NCBI GenBank assembly: GCA_033398695.1
Contig: CM065804.1
Span: 7,425,001-7,489,000 of the forward strand
DNA length: 64,000 nt
Origin: Orobanche coerulescens
Lineage: Eukaryota > Streptophyta > Magnoliopsida > Lamiales > Orobanchaceae
Direction: 5' to 3'
Part shown: piece by piece, positions 10,772-23,157 of the stretch
How positions within the stretch are numbered: position 1 is the first letter of the stretch
How the letters are laid out: each line of letters opens with the position of its first letter
Notes under the pieces: model-generated
What the model saw: only the letters and a program-made list of their open reading frames with translations
What the model was told of the DNA's origin: nothing
Database searches by the model: none
Made by a program: the position numbers and the translations under genes

Positions 10772-12421
10772 TTGCATCTCAATGATGTTCAGTTGAAGAA
10801 TTACACTTGGACTGAAATTGATAATATGTTGGAAAAAAATGGAAGATCTCTTAGGGATTATAAAGGGCTGCCTCTTCCAGATGATGATATGGTGGGGGAA
10901 GGAAATAACAGGCTTATACAACAGGAACTGAATTACGATAGGCCGCAGTTAGAGATGGAACACCAACAATTGTGTGCATCGTTAACAGATGAACAAAAGG
11001 CTATTTACAAAGAAATCATGAATGCGACATCCAATGAAAGAGGTGGAATTTATTTTGTTTATGGATATGGTGGGACCGGAAAAACCTTTATATGGACAAC
11101 ATTGTCTGCTGCTTTACGATGTAAAGGTGAAATTGTTCTTAATGTTGCTTCAAGTGGAGTTGCCGCTCTTTTGCTACCATCTGGAAGAACTGCCCATTCA
11201 CGATTTGGAATACCAATAAATGTCTCGGACAAATCTATGTGCACCATTACACCCGGGACTGAGTTGGCTGCCCTTATAATGAAGACAAGATTGATAATTT
11301 GGGATGAAGCACCTATGATGAATATATATTGCTTTGAAGCATTAGATCGCAGCTTGAAACATATTGCAACGGATGGACGAAATGTCCTACCACTTGGGCG
11401 GAAAGTAATTGTTCTTGGTGGAGACTTTAGCCAAATTCTGCCCGTTGTACCAAAGGGCAGCAGAGAAGATATTGTTTACTCGAGTATAAGTTCTTCTCCA
11501 CTTTAGCATCATTGCAAAGTGCTAAGACTAACAAAGAATATGAGATTAACTGTTGGCCAAACAATGTCATCTTCTCGTCGACAAGAAATTAAGGATTTCT
11601 CAGAATGGATCCTCAAAATTGGAGATGATGAATTAGGTGAAGAGGTCGATGGAGAAACCTTCATTGATATTCCAGATGAGATACTGATTCGTGATGCAGA
11701 AGATCATATTGCATCCATCGTTGAGAGTACTTATCCTTCACTTATAAGTAACTTTCATGCATCTAATTTTTTCGAAGAAAGAGCAATACTGGCGCCAACA
11801 AATAGCATTGTAGAGTTAGTAAACGATTACGTTATGTCTATGATTCCAGGAGACGAGAGGATATATCTTAGTTCCGACAGTATATGCAAGACGTTTGCGA
11901 CCTCTGGAAGTCAGAACCAAGTCTATCCAACAGATTTTTTAAATAGCATCAAGTGCTCTGGAATTCCAAATCACATCTTGAAACTAAAGGTTGGAGTTCC
12001 ATTTATGTTAATTCGAAATATGGATCAATCATCAGGATTATGTAATGGCACAAGATTGGTGGTTACCCAACTAGGTGATCATATTATTGAAGCGAAAGTT
12101 CTTTCAGGGAATAATATTGGGAGTAAAGTATTTATTCCGCGAATGATATTAAGTCCGTCAGACAGCAGATTACCATTCAAATTTCAAAGACGACAGTTTC
12201 CTCTTATTGTGTGCTTCGCCATGACTATAAATAAGAGTCAAGGTCAGACACTCTCTCATATTGGTGTATATTTGCCAAAACTCGTATTTAGTCGTGGTCA
12301 ACTTTATGTAGCCGTATCAAGAGTGAAGAGTAGAAAATGCTAAATTCTTTGTTGCGATGAGAATGGTATAATCATAGACAGAACAAATAATGTTGTGTAT
12401 AAAGAAGTATTGCAAAATTTA
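10772..12421 (+). pseudogene. Helitron PIF1-family helicase, one nonsense codon
   Basis: The frame runs from 10772 (HLNDVQLKNYTW) through Walker A GYGGTGKTFIWTTL, then SSGVAALLLPSGRTAHSRF, Walker B LIIWDEAPM and GGDFSQILPVVP. A single TAG (11504-11506) stands where the family has Trp in the [16 protein letters not shown] block. The frame then continues unbroken through [36 protein letters not shown] and YVAVSRVKS to TAA at 12341-12343, with a further in-frame tail to about 12421. It would unwind DNA during rolling-circle transposition. Apart from that stop, all helicase motifs are present, much better preserved than the Rep half. Confidence 0.9.
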
Positions 12422-12471
12422 TAATGAATGATTTACATATTATATATTTATATAAGATTTTTTTTCGTGTT

Positions 12472-12499
12472 CCCGGGTATTATACGGGTGTTATACTAG
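12472..12499 (+). other. Helitron 3' terminus (hairpin plus CTAG)
   Basis: CCCG (12472-12475), loop GGTATTATA, CGGG (12485-12488), then GTGTTATA and CTAG followed by T at 12500. This fits the CTRR end and A|T insertion rule of Helitrons. Confidence 0.8.
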
Positions 12500-12882
12500 T
12501 TTAAATCAAAGCAACACAAGCCTCCGTACAAACTCCTTCACTAGAATAGATTTGAATGAATAGTTACAATATTTATCCATTAGTTTTGTTTACACATAAA
12601 TAATTTATTAATTATAGTAAGTTTTCCAACATGAACTGGAATAATTAAATCAATATAGGTCCTAAAATTACTTTCAAGAAAAAACACTATTAAATATTTT
12701 TAGGTAGGGTTGTGGCCTGACTAGCCTACAAATGGCTACACCTCTGATTCCATCGACAATTGTCATAATTACCCACACAAAGTCTGTCGGTAATTATAAC
12801 GTCTGCCGGCACTTCCAACTTACGTAGTGATGATAAATTATCCATCTAAAATTCCCGACATATAATTTCTATCTCTAATAGC
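12500..12882 (+). repeat. Helitron-flank direct repeat, copy 2
   Basis: Begins at the base after the Helitron CTAG and matches 6546-6894 with few differences plus a ~33-bp insertion (about 12603-12635). The following bases to 13033 are unannotated AT-rich sequence ending in the target duplication of element E. Confidence 0.8.
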
Positions 12883-15800
12883 AACGAATATTCATCAATA
12901 TTTATAGCGTTTGCCTATGGATTTGGTCTTTTGATAATTCCAAAAACTGATTTTCGCAACGAACTATTTCCACCCGTATTTGGCAATTTTTTTAACTGGA
13001 TTATTAAACACCGCCCTAAATTACTAGTCACCGTGTAACACCCCCAAAACCATCCGGGATATTACAGCGCCGTGGGTCCCGCACCGGAACCCACCAGGCT
13101 AAAAACCGTTTACAAAACCAATTCGAAAACACCAAAAGGCCGATGACGGTAATATTTTAAATACTCAAATATTTTCAAAAGCATAATTTTGAAATACCGT
13201 CATAAAATACCATTTGAAAATACAAAGCGAAATGCCAAATCTCGACAGGTAAAAGTGTACGTTAAGCCACCCCTTAAACGTACCGATAAAATAATTGGGA
13301 AAAGCATTTGACGAAAATAACCCAAGTTCGCAAAGTGCCAAAAGGGCCATTTAAAAATACACACACGCAGCGGATAAAGATACCGAAAAGCTATTTTGAA
13401 ATATACACATGCAGCGGATAAAAACACAGTTTAAAATACACATTTGCAGCGGAAATAAATAACCGGAAAAGAATACTCAATTCTCCGAAAACAAGCCACA
13501 GCCAGTATCACATCGGGAAGCTCATCCCTTCACGACCGCTACTAGCTCGATCTCCGAGTACCTAAAAATAAAGCCCACGACGGGGTCAGCCACAATACTC
13601 AATAATGATACCGATCACATCATCATAAATAATTACATACCAATGTAATAATACTGTAAGAATACTACCAACGTAATCTTACCGTTATAACCTTACCAAT
13701 CCATAATAATCCAATCCTTACCTTAATCCACATTTCGCATCCTCGAATGACGAAATGAACTTAACAACAATTATCCATACCGTATCCAAACAATACCAAA
13801 TATCCTTAAAACACCATCATAACTCATACGCGGAAATAACTGCATTCGTGCCAAATCACGTCAATCGGATTTGCACCATCAAATCTCAACTGGATAAACC
13901 AATAACATACCACATATCGTAGATCAACTACCACAAAACAATGAATACAAATCCGAAGCAGCGACATACGGTCAGAATGCTTATACGATCAATAACGAGA
14001 TCAACCGATAAATCAACCGAGAATATCATCGACATGATAACTCAATACGACCAATAAAGGATCAACGATAATCGAGTACCATCAACATGATAACTCGACA
14101 CGATCAACAAAGGATCAACAATAACCGAGAATACCATCAACAAGGTAAACTCCAATGATCAACAATAATGGATCTCAAGAAATAACTCCGATCGTCGAAC
14201 ATACCCCTCGGGCGTATGAACAACGATCCTACAAACCGTCGAACATACCCAACCATAAATGGAGGATGAGCGACCAAACAATATGGCTCAAAGATGGAAA
14301 TCATAGTACGCCCGATCCGGAAATGTGTCCGTGCACAAGCCACCGGGTATTGATCACATACGTGTGGTCTTGTACCTAATTAGCCTCACGAACTACGTCT
14401 CGTGTGCACGGTTCAATGTGGAAATATCAACACATAACCATCATGTGCCCGGCTAAAAATCCTACACAATAACCAATCGGCACGCAGATATGACTCCAGA
14501 TATGTCACGATGCAACATGACAACGAAACTCAAAGAAACACATATCCAATAAGGATCAAAAGACTCACCGAAGTGAACAACAACGGTCGACAATGAAAAG
14601 TCGACCACGACTATTCAATATCAAAAACTTCTATCATGGGATCATCATCCCAAATGAATGACCAACACGATCTACGATCTCAATACAATAGTCCTGGGAT
14701 CAACATCCCTCAACGAATAACCGATACGAAACTCATTATACGAAACCTCAACATATACAACAACTCAACATACTAATTATCTCATAACTGAACAATACAT
14801 AAGTTACCTCAAAGCCGACGACAATATCCTTTCCACGAACAACATCCCTGAACGAATACACAGTTATACAAATAATCTCAAATAAAGTATCATCCATTCA
14901 ATACCAAAAACCTTTTATCCCGATACTTATGTCATCACGATAACTATCCTCGATATCCGATATTCTATATCCTTGACCAAAAATAAATCACGTCTTCCTT
15001 GAACACAATTAAATCATATACCTTATAATTTAATACAAACCCGAGCACGATATACAACTATAAACTGAACAAGTATAAACTTGCCTCGATACCGATACCA
15101 CGAAGCCGTTACCAAAATCCATTGCCTTCATCCACGAGCTCTTCAGCCCCGAACAAAGCAATCTACGAACTCTTCGACTTCAACCGCAACACAACGGTCA
15201 TAATCCACGATCAAAACATCACAACCTATTGCAATAACCGATTAACACACATTCGATAAAAACCAATAACCGACATACTCAACCAATAAACTCAACGGTT
15301 CAACGAAACCTCGATCATATACATAATACCAAATAATCCAACTCAACCGATACGAACCCATATCCACGATACAAGCCGTAACTCGATGATCACAAATAAC
15401 AATCAATAACCGATCAACAACGGTTCTACAATATCCCGATTAAATACAAATCCAAACAACCCAAACCAATCAAACACGAACTCAAAACCAAAATACGATT
15501 CCACAATCCGAAGATTATATCAATAATCAATTTAAACCATCAAGGGTCTAACATTACCGATTCCAAATTCAATCTTAAAAACAATTACAAGTTTCCTCCT
15601 TGTATAATCATAATAAAATCGATTATCGATTATCATCATCAATCGGACGATCCGATTAATTCAACATTATAGATAACCATATTCCAAGGGTTTCAAATAA
15701 TTCCATTATCCGAATTGAACACTTGTTAAATACTTATGAATTCTCAAACTCAAGAGTGAATCATAAACTTATCAAATCGAAATCATATTCGTATTCCTAT

Positions 15801-16616
15801 ACGAATATTGTACCAAAAACAAAACTTAGTTCTAAATGTGAATATTCCATAGTCATATCCAAAACACCAACAACTCTTAAACATGTTCAACAATTCATAT
15901 AATCCTAGAGTTCCTTAAGAACACAACTAATTAAGAAATCATATTCAAAATCTCGATACGACATAATCCGATGTGTCCTAACATCTAAACAATCCTTATT
16001 CACAATTCAAGGTGTATATAATCATGTCCTTAAACATATATACTTCTCATAACATCATGAATCGCAACAAACCACCAAGAACATCGAGAATACTACGATT
16101 CCATAATCATAACGACATAATCAAGGCATTTGATCACCAATTCATTATCTTCCTTTAACAAAATTCCCATAATTACCAAGAATCATCACAACAATATCAT
16201 TTCCATCACCATTCATACGAAAACGTGTAGAATTTTCCAAGTTCTACTCATTGAGACATTTCATCGAACACTTTGATGGCATAGTCGATTCAATCGATTA
16301 TTCAAAGGAATACTCGAATTATTTCCACAAAACTTCAAGAACAACGAATAATCTCAAGAATACAACAAGATTCCATCAATAATCTGAGTTAAAACGAATC
16401 AAATCGGTCAAGACATCAAGAAACTTCAAAAATATCCAAAACCAAGTGTTTAGGTGTTCTTACCTTCGATCCGGGTGGAAGATGATGTTAATCCATGATT
16501 CCAACTTCCAAAACATGTTGCTAGATGATGATATTAGTCAAATCCATCCACTTTGATGAAGAAATCGCCAAAAAACGAAGAGAAACATGAAAATGCCGGA
16601 TGACTCGGTCCAGGCC

Positions 16617-16624
16617 TTTAAATA
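16617..16624 (-). promoter_or_regulatory. TATA box, element E left LTR
   Basis: Minus strand TATTTAAA. The copy in the 5' (right) LTR is at 21550-21557 and would be the working promoter. Confidence 0.55.
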
Positions 16625-16639
16625 GGCGGACCCGCCGGC

Positions 16640-17200
16640 ACGTTACGTGCGTGTCGGCCATCGCCTTACGTCGTAATCGGCCATGCTCGCTCAGCATCGG
16701 TCTGCCGGAACCCTTACGTGCGTATGGCGGTGGCTTACGCACGTAATCGGCCCTTACGGCCAGAATCGCCACCGCCTTACGTCGTAATCGGCGATCTAGC
16801 CTCCGGCCGAAGTCACTGCCGACCGTGATCGGCCACCCCACGAATCACCGCCGACCATGCTCGGCCATTCCAACAGTCACGGCCGGCCATGCTCGGCCAT
16901 CCAGTCATCTCGGCCACAACTCGGCCGGCTACTCCGTAGCGTCGTAACACTTAATCCGTTGCGTCGTAATCGTGCGTTGACTTGCTACTGAAGATAATAC
17001 TCGTATTACGTCGTAATACACCCCGTATAACGTCGTAACTCCGTCCGTTGACTCACTGTCCACATCTGCGCGAAAGCTGCCGACCACGGGCCCCACTGCC
17101 CGATTCCTCTTGTTACGTACGTTATGTACACTATATAACGACGTGGCTAACACATTTTACGACGTAAGCTCCAAGGCTTAACGTACGTAATGGCTTTTAT
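16640..17200 (-). repeat. CGTACG palindrome array, element E left LTR (decayed)
   Basis: Series of TTACGTACGTAA-type motifs, most of which read CGTCG or CGACG here because two bases are missing compared with the right LTR. Begins about 20 bp upstream (element sense) of the TATA box. Mixed with CGGCC-rich segments. Confidence 0.8.
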
Positions 17201-17511
17201 ACTTAGCCAAAAATCCAATCGTTCTGTCCGACGTCTCGACGTACAAAATACAAACATACGGCATCGAATACACATCGAATCCAAAATATTCTCATACGGT
17301 ATACGATATCCAAATTAGTTCAACGTGATACAACATATCCCGAATATATCTCACAATCCAAAAACGATAATCACACTAGTATAACTGTCTCGGTTCTCAA
17401 TTTATTTTATCCATACCGTATAGATACCAAACTATACAGTATATCTCAGATAAAATAACGCGAAAAATTTATACTGAAAATTCGGGTATTACATACTACC
17501 CCCCTTAAAAT

Positions 17512-17531
17512 AAGTTTCGTCCTCGAAACTT
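17512..17531 (-). other. Stem-loop beside the polypurine tract, element E
   Basis: AAGTTTCG, loop TCCT, CGAAACTT: a perfect 8-bp stem next to CCCCCCTTAAAA (the polypurine tract on the minus strand). The same structure sits at 25097-25114 (F), 40303-40321 (B), 47967-47985 (A) and 56073-56091 (D). Confidence 0.7.
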
Positions 17532-17866
17532 GCAACCAGTCACCAACAACAGATAAATCCAAAATTTTCCAACTCATCACAAAAACAATCAAGCGTCGCC
17601 ACAAGCGAAATAACCAAACCAATATACTTACAGGTGCGTGAAGCCAATGATCTCCCGTGATACTAGCACACGACTCCCACACGAAGTCTCAAAACAATCA
17701 ACACACACCAATATCACACATAGCAGTTTGAAAAGAATCTCAAAAATTTTGGAAACTCTAAAAATCGATTCGACTCAAAAATCAGAAAAACTCATTTTCA
17801 AAAATCACGCTACTACCGTACCGGTAGAGCCACATAACTCACACGCCTGGGTTTCACAAAACCCAA

Positions 17867-17878
17867 GCTCCGATACCA
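17867..17878 (-). other. Primer binding site, element E
   Basis: Minus strand TGGTATCGGAGC, one base from the initiator-Met tRNA complement, five bases inside the 5' LTR. Confidence 0.75.
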
Positions 17879-17883
17879 TCTTC

Positions 17884-20800
17884 TGTAACACCCCCAAAAC
17901 CATCCGGGATATTACAGCGCCGTGGGTCCCGCACCGGAACCCACCAGGCTAAAAACCGTTTACAAAACCAATTCGAAAACACCAAAAGGCCGATGACGGT
18001 AATATTTTAAATACTCAAATATTTTCAAAAGCATAATTTTGAAATACCGTCATAAAATACCATTTGAAAATACAAAGCGAAATGCCAAATCTCGACAGGT
18101 AAAAGTGTACGTTAAGCCACCCCTTAAACGTACCGATAAAATAATTGGGAAAAGCATTTGACGAAAATAACCCAAGTTCGCAAAGTGCCAAAAGGGCCAT
18201 TTAAAAATACACACACGCAGCGGATAAAGATACCGAAAAGCTATTTTGAAATATACACATGCAGCGGATAAAAACACAGTTTAAAATACACATTTGCAGC
18301 GGAAATAAATAACCGGAAAAGAATACTCAATTCTCCGAAAACAAGCCACAGCCAGTATCACATCGGGAAGCTCATCCCTTCACGACCGCTACTAGCTCGA
18401 TCTCCGAGTACCTAAAAATAAAGCCCACGACGGGGTCAGCCACAATACTCAATAATGATACCGATCACATCATCATAAATAATTACATACCAATGTAATA
18501 ATACTGTAAGAATACTACCAACGTAATCTTACCGTTATAACCTTACCAATCCATAATAATCCAATCCTTACCTTAATCCACATTTCGCATCCTCGAATGA
18601 CGAAATGAACTTAACAACAATTATCTGTACTATATCCAAACAATACCAAATATCCTTAAAACACCATCATAACTCATACGCGGAAATAATCTGTTCGTGC
18701 CAAATCCTGTCCGTCGGATTTGCACCATCAAATCTCAACCTGGATAAACCAATAACATACCACATATCTGTAGATCAACTACCACAAAACAATGAATACA
18801 AATCCAAGCAACGACATACGGTCAATGCTTATACGATCAATAACCGATCAACCGATAAATCAACCGAGAATATCATCGACATGATAACTCCAATACGACC
18901 AATAAAGGATCAACGATAATCGAGTACCATCAACATGATAACTCCGACACGATCAACAAAGGATCAACAATAACCGAGAATACCATCAACAAGGTAAACT
19001 CCAAATGATCAACAATAATGGATCTCAAGAAATAACTCCGATCGCCGAACATACCTCGCGTATGAACAACCCGATACAAACCGTCGAACATACCCAACCA
19101 TAAATGGAGGATGAACGACCAAACAATATGGCTCAAAGATGGAAATCATAGTACGCCCGATCCGGAAATGTGTCCGTGCACAAGCCACCCCGGTATTGAT
19201 CACATACACGTGTGGTCTTGTACCTAATTAGCCTCACGAACTACGTCTCGTGTGCACGGTTCAATGTGGAAATATCAACACATAACCATCATGTGCCCGG
19301 CTAAAAATCCTACACAATAACCAATCGGCACGCAGATATGACTCCGATATGTCACGATGCAACATGACAACGAAACTCAAAGAAACACATATCCAATAAG
19401 GATCAAAAGACTCACCGAAGTGAACAACAACAGACTGACAATGAAAAGTCGACACGACTAATCAATATCCAAAACATCAATCCTGGGATCATCATCCCAA
19501 ATGAATGACCAACACGATCTACGATCTCAATACAATAGTCCTGGGATCAACATCCCTCAACGAATAACCGATACGAAACTCATTATACGAAACCTCAACA
19601 TATACAACAACTCAACATACTAATTATCTCATAACTGAACAATACATAAGTTACCTCAAAGCCGACGACAATATCCTTTCCACGAACAACATCCCTGAAC
19701 GAATACACAGTTATACAAATAATCTCAAATAAAGTATCATCCATTCAATACCAAAAACCTTTTATCCCGATACTTATGTCATCACGATAACTATCCTCGA
19801 TATCCGATATTCTATATCCTTGACCAAAAATAAATCACGTCTTCCTTGAACACAATTAAATCATATACCTTATAATTTAATACAAACCCGAGCACGATAT
19901 ACAACTCATTAACCGACAACTTACCTTTCTAACAACATTGCTATACGAATTATAAATGAAATGAAAACGAAATCATTCATCAAATATTATAAACTGAACA
20001 AGTATAAACTTGCCTCGATACCGATACCACGAAGCCGTTACCAAAATCCATTGCCTTCATCCACGAGCTCTTCAGCCCCGAACAAAGCAATCTACGAACT
20101 CTTCGACTTCAACCGCAACACAACGGTCATAATCCACGATCAAAACATCACAACCTATTGCAATAACCGATTAACACACATTCGATAAAAACCAATAACC
20201 GACATACTCAACCAATAAACTCAACGGTTCAACGAAACCTCGATCATATACATAATACCAACTAATCCAACTCAACCGATACGAACCCATATCCACGATA
20301 CAAGCCGTAACTCGATGATCACAAATAACAATCAATAACCGATCAACAACGGTTCTACAATATCCCGATTAAATACAAATCCAAACAACCCAAACCAATC
20401 AAACACGAGCTCAAAACCAAAATACGATTCCACAATCCGAAGATTATATCAATAATCAATTTAAACCATCAAGGGTCTAACATTACCGATTCCAAATTCA
20501 ATCTTAAAAACAATTACAAGTTTCCTCCTTGTATAATCATAATAAAATCCAATTATCGATTATCATCATCAATCCGGACGATCCGATTAATTCAACATTA
20601 TAGATAACCATATTCCAAGGGTTTCAAATAATTCCATTATCCGAATTGAACACTTGTTAAATACTTATGAATTCTCAAACTCAAGAGTGAATCATAAACT
20701 TATCAAATAAATCATATTCGTATTCCTATACGAATATTGTACCAAAACACATAACTTAGTTCTAAATGTGAATATTCCATATTCATATCCAAAACACCAA

Positions 20801-22557
20801 CACCTCTTAAACATGTTCAACAATTCATATAATCCAAGAGTTCCTTAAGAACACAACTAATTCCGAAATCATATTCAAAATCTCCAATACGACATAATCC
20901 GATGTGTCCTAACATCTAAACAATCCTTATTCACAATTCAAGGTGTATATAATCATGTCCTTAAACATATATACTTCTCATAACATCATGAATCGCAACA
21001 AACCACCAAGAACATCGAGAATACTACGATTCCATAATCATAACGACATAATCAAGGCATTTGATCACCAATTCATTATCTTCCTTTAACAAAATTCCCA
21101 TAATTACCAAGAATCATCACAACAATATCATTTCCATCACCATTCATACGAAAACGTGTAGAATTTTCCAAGTTCTACTCATTGAGACATTTCATCGAAC
21201 ACTTTGAAGGCATAGTCCAATTCAATCGATTATTCAAAGGAATACTCGAATTCTTTCCACAAAACTTCAAGAACAACGAATAATCTCAAGAATACAACAA
21301 GATTCCATCAATAATCTGAGTTAAAACGAATCAAATCGGTCAAGACATCAAGAAACTTCAAAAATATCCAAAACCAAGTGTTTAGGTGTTCTTACCTTCG
21401 ATCCGGGTGGAAGATGATGTTAATCCATGATTCCAACTTCCAAAACATGTTGCTAGATGATGATATTAGTCAAATCCATCCACTTTGATGAAGAAATCGC
21501 CAAAAAACGAAGAGAAACATGAAAATGCCCGGATGACTCGGTCCAGGCCTTTAAATAGGCGGACCCCGCCGGCACGTTACGTACGTAATCGGCCACTGCC
21601 TTACGTACGTAACCGGCCATGGCCTCGCCATCGTCCCACTCGCCGAACCCTTACGCACGTAATCGGCACCGCTTACGACGTAATCGCCCTTACGGCCGTA
21701 ATCGCCATCGCTTTACGACGTAATCGCCATGGCTCGCCATCGCCCAATTGCTTAACCCTTACGCACGTAATCGGCGGTGGCTTACGCACGTAATCGCCCT
21801 TACGGCCAGAATCGCCACCGCTTTACGTACGTAATCGGCGATCTAGCCTCCAGCGAGTCACTGCCGACCGTGATCGGCCACCCCCACGAATCACTGCCGA
21901 CCATGCTCGGCCATTCCAACGAGTCACGACCGGCCATGCTCGGCCATCCAGGTCATCTCGGCCACAACTCGACCGGCTACTCCGTAACGTACGTAACACT
22001 TAATCCGTTGCGTACGTAATACGTACATTGACTTGCTACAGTATAATACTCGTATTACGTACGTAATACACCCTGTATAACGTACGTAACTCCGTCCGTT
22101 GACTCACCTGTCCACATCTGCGCCGAAAGCTGCCGACCACGGGCCCCACTGTCCGATTCCTCTTGTTACGTACGTTATGTACACTATATAACGTACGTAA
22201 GCTAACACATTTTACGTACGTAAGCTCCAAGGCTTAACGTACGTAATGGCTTTTATACTTAGCCAAAAATCCAACTGTTCCTGTCCGACGTCTCGACGTA
22301 CAAAATACAAACATACGGCATACTGAATACACATACTGAATCCAAAAATATTCTCATACGGTATACCTGATATCCAAATTAGTTCAACCTGATACAACAT
22401 ATCCTGAATATATCTGTCAATCCAAAAACGATAATCACACTAGTATAACTATCTCGGTTCTCAATTTATTTTATCCATACTGTATAGATACCAAACTATA
22501 CAGTATATCTCAGATAAAATAACGCGAAAAATTTATACTGAAAATTCGGGTATTACA
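17884..22557 (-). repeat. Element E 5' LTR (right copy)
   Basis: 4674 bp. Holds the better preserved CGTACG array (about 21575-22250), the TATA box TATTTAAA (21550-21557, minus) and the splice-donor-like site at 21395. A block at about 19148-19370 matches element F at 23158-23380. Contains ~95 bp (about 19904-19996) missing from the left copy. Confidence 0.9.
21575..22250 (-). repeat. CGTACG palindrome array, element E right LTR
   Basis: More than a dozen TTACGTACGTAA / AACGTACGTAA and CGCACG variants over ~675 bp, ending about 20 bp before the TATA box in element sense. Confidence 0.85.
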
Positions 22558-22640
22558 CACCGCCCTTAAAAATTACATTTTTGCCCTTCATTACTATTGA
22601 ACCTCTCTCTCTTCTCTCTCACTATTTTTCTCTCTCACTG

Positions 22641-22763
22641 GTGTATCAAATTTCCAATGCACTAAAATATGCAATATATGCATCAAAATATCGATGCATT
22701 AAAATATTAGATTGTATGCATCAAATATATTGCATATTTTAATGCATTGAAATTTTGATGCAC
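22641..22763. repeat. 123-bp hairpin (inverted repeat), MITE-like
   Basis: Arms 22641-22678 and 22726-22763 pair at 34 of 38 positions around a 47-nt loop that itself carries TGCATCAAA repeats. Very AT-rich. It lies between the target duplication of E and the start of F. No clear terminal target duplication was seen, so the MITE label is tentative. Confidence 0.7.
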
Positions 22764-23157
22764 GAAATGCATATATTTTGTAACACCCCAAACTAGGCGG
22801 ATATTACAGTGCCGTGGACCCCCGACTAGGAGTTTCATTACAACACACCCAAGATAATACCGAATACATGTCTATTTTATATGAAGATAAAATATAACAC
22901 ACTAAATGAAATGAATATCCAAACGGAAGTCTGCAGCGGAAATAAAATAAAGAAAACACGAGTGAATGAAAGGATTGGGGGTCCTACTAGTATCACTGGG
23001 ACTCCTCGCCATCAGCGTTCTCTTCCTGTGCCTTAGCCTTGCTATGACCTGAAAACAACATCCCCCAACGGGGTCAGTTACACAGAAAAACAATCCTCAA
23101 GAGTTGAATAAACACAATCATGATATATCTTAATTATGAAATGATGCTGAAGAGAGG

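Larger units (their letters stand above)
6446..12499 (+). mobile_element. Decayed autonomous Helitron
   Basis: The element encodes, in order, a Helitron N-terminal region, an HUH/Y2 rolling-circle Rep domain and a PIF1-family helicase, which is the plant Helitron arrangement. The 3' end is convincing: a CCCG/CGGG hairpin 8 bp before CTAG (12496-12499), followed by T. The 5' end is a candidate only: TCTCTATATATTTAACTAGG at 6446 looks right but follows T rather than the expected A. Coding parts carry frameshifts, stops and a microsatellite, so the element is inactive by itself. Confidence 0.8.
13034..17493 (-). repeat. Element E 3' LTR (left copy)
   Basis: 4460 bp. No credible coding sequence. 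Near-identical to the right copy except for a ~95-bp segment absent near 15060 and many small differences in the CGTACG array. It carries a TATTTAAA box (16617-16624, minus), the palindrome array (about 16640-17200) and a splice-donor-like site (GAAG|GTAAGA, 16463). Confidence 0.9.
17494..17883 (-). other. Entire interior of element E (390 bp, non-coding)
   Basis: In element sense: primer site (17878-17867), about 330 bp of unremarkable sequence, a perfect 8-bp inverted repeat (17531-17512) and the polypurine tract (about 17508-17494). No frame resembles gag or pol. This is close to the minimum needed for reverse transcription. Confidence 0.85.
13034..22557 (-). mobile_element. Element E: non-autonomous LTR element with giant LTRs and a 390-bp interior
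   Basis: Flanked by the 5-bp target duplication CACCG (13029-13033 and 22558-22562). The two LTRs (4460 and 4674 bp) start TGTAACACCCCC and end GGGTATTACA on the plus strand, so the element reads on the minus strand. Between them lie only a polypurine tract with stem-loop, about 350 bp of non-coding DNA and a primer site. LTR ends, primer type and polypurine region match Tekay/Del chromoviruses. It has no gag or pol and must have been mobilised by another element; F, which shares an LTR module with it, is a candidate helper. Confidence 0.9.

Noticed and set aside
13165..13427. Small ORFs present twice (13165-13427 and 18015-18277, identical products)
   Set aside because: They are identical because they lie in the two LTRs of E; no domain and no other sign of coding.
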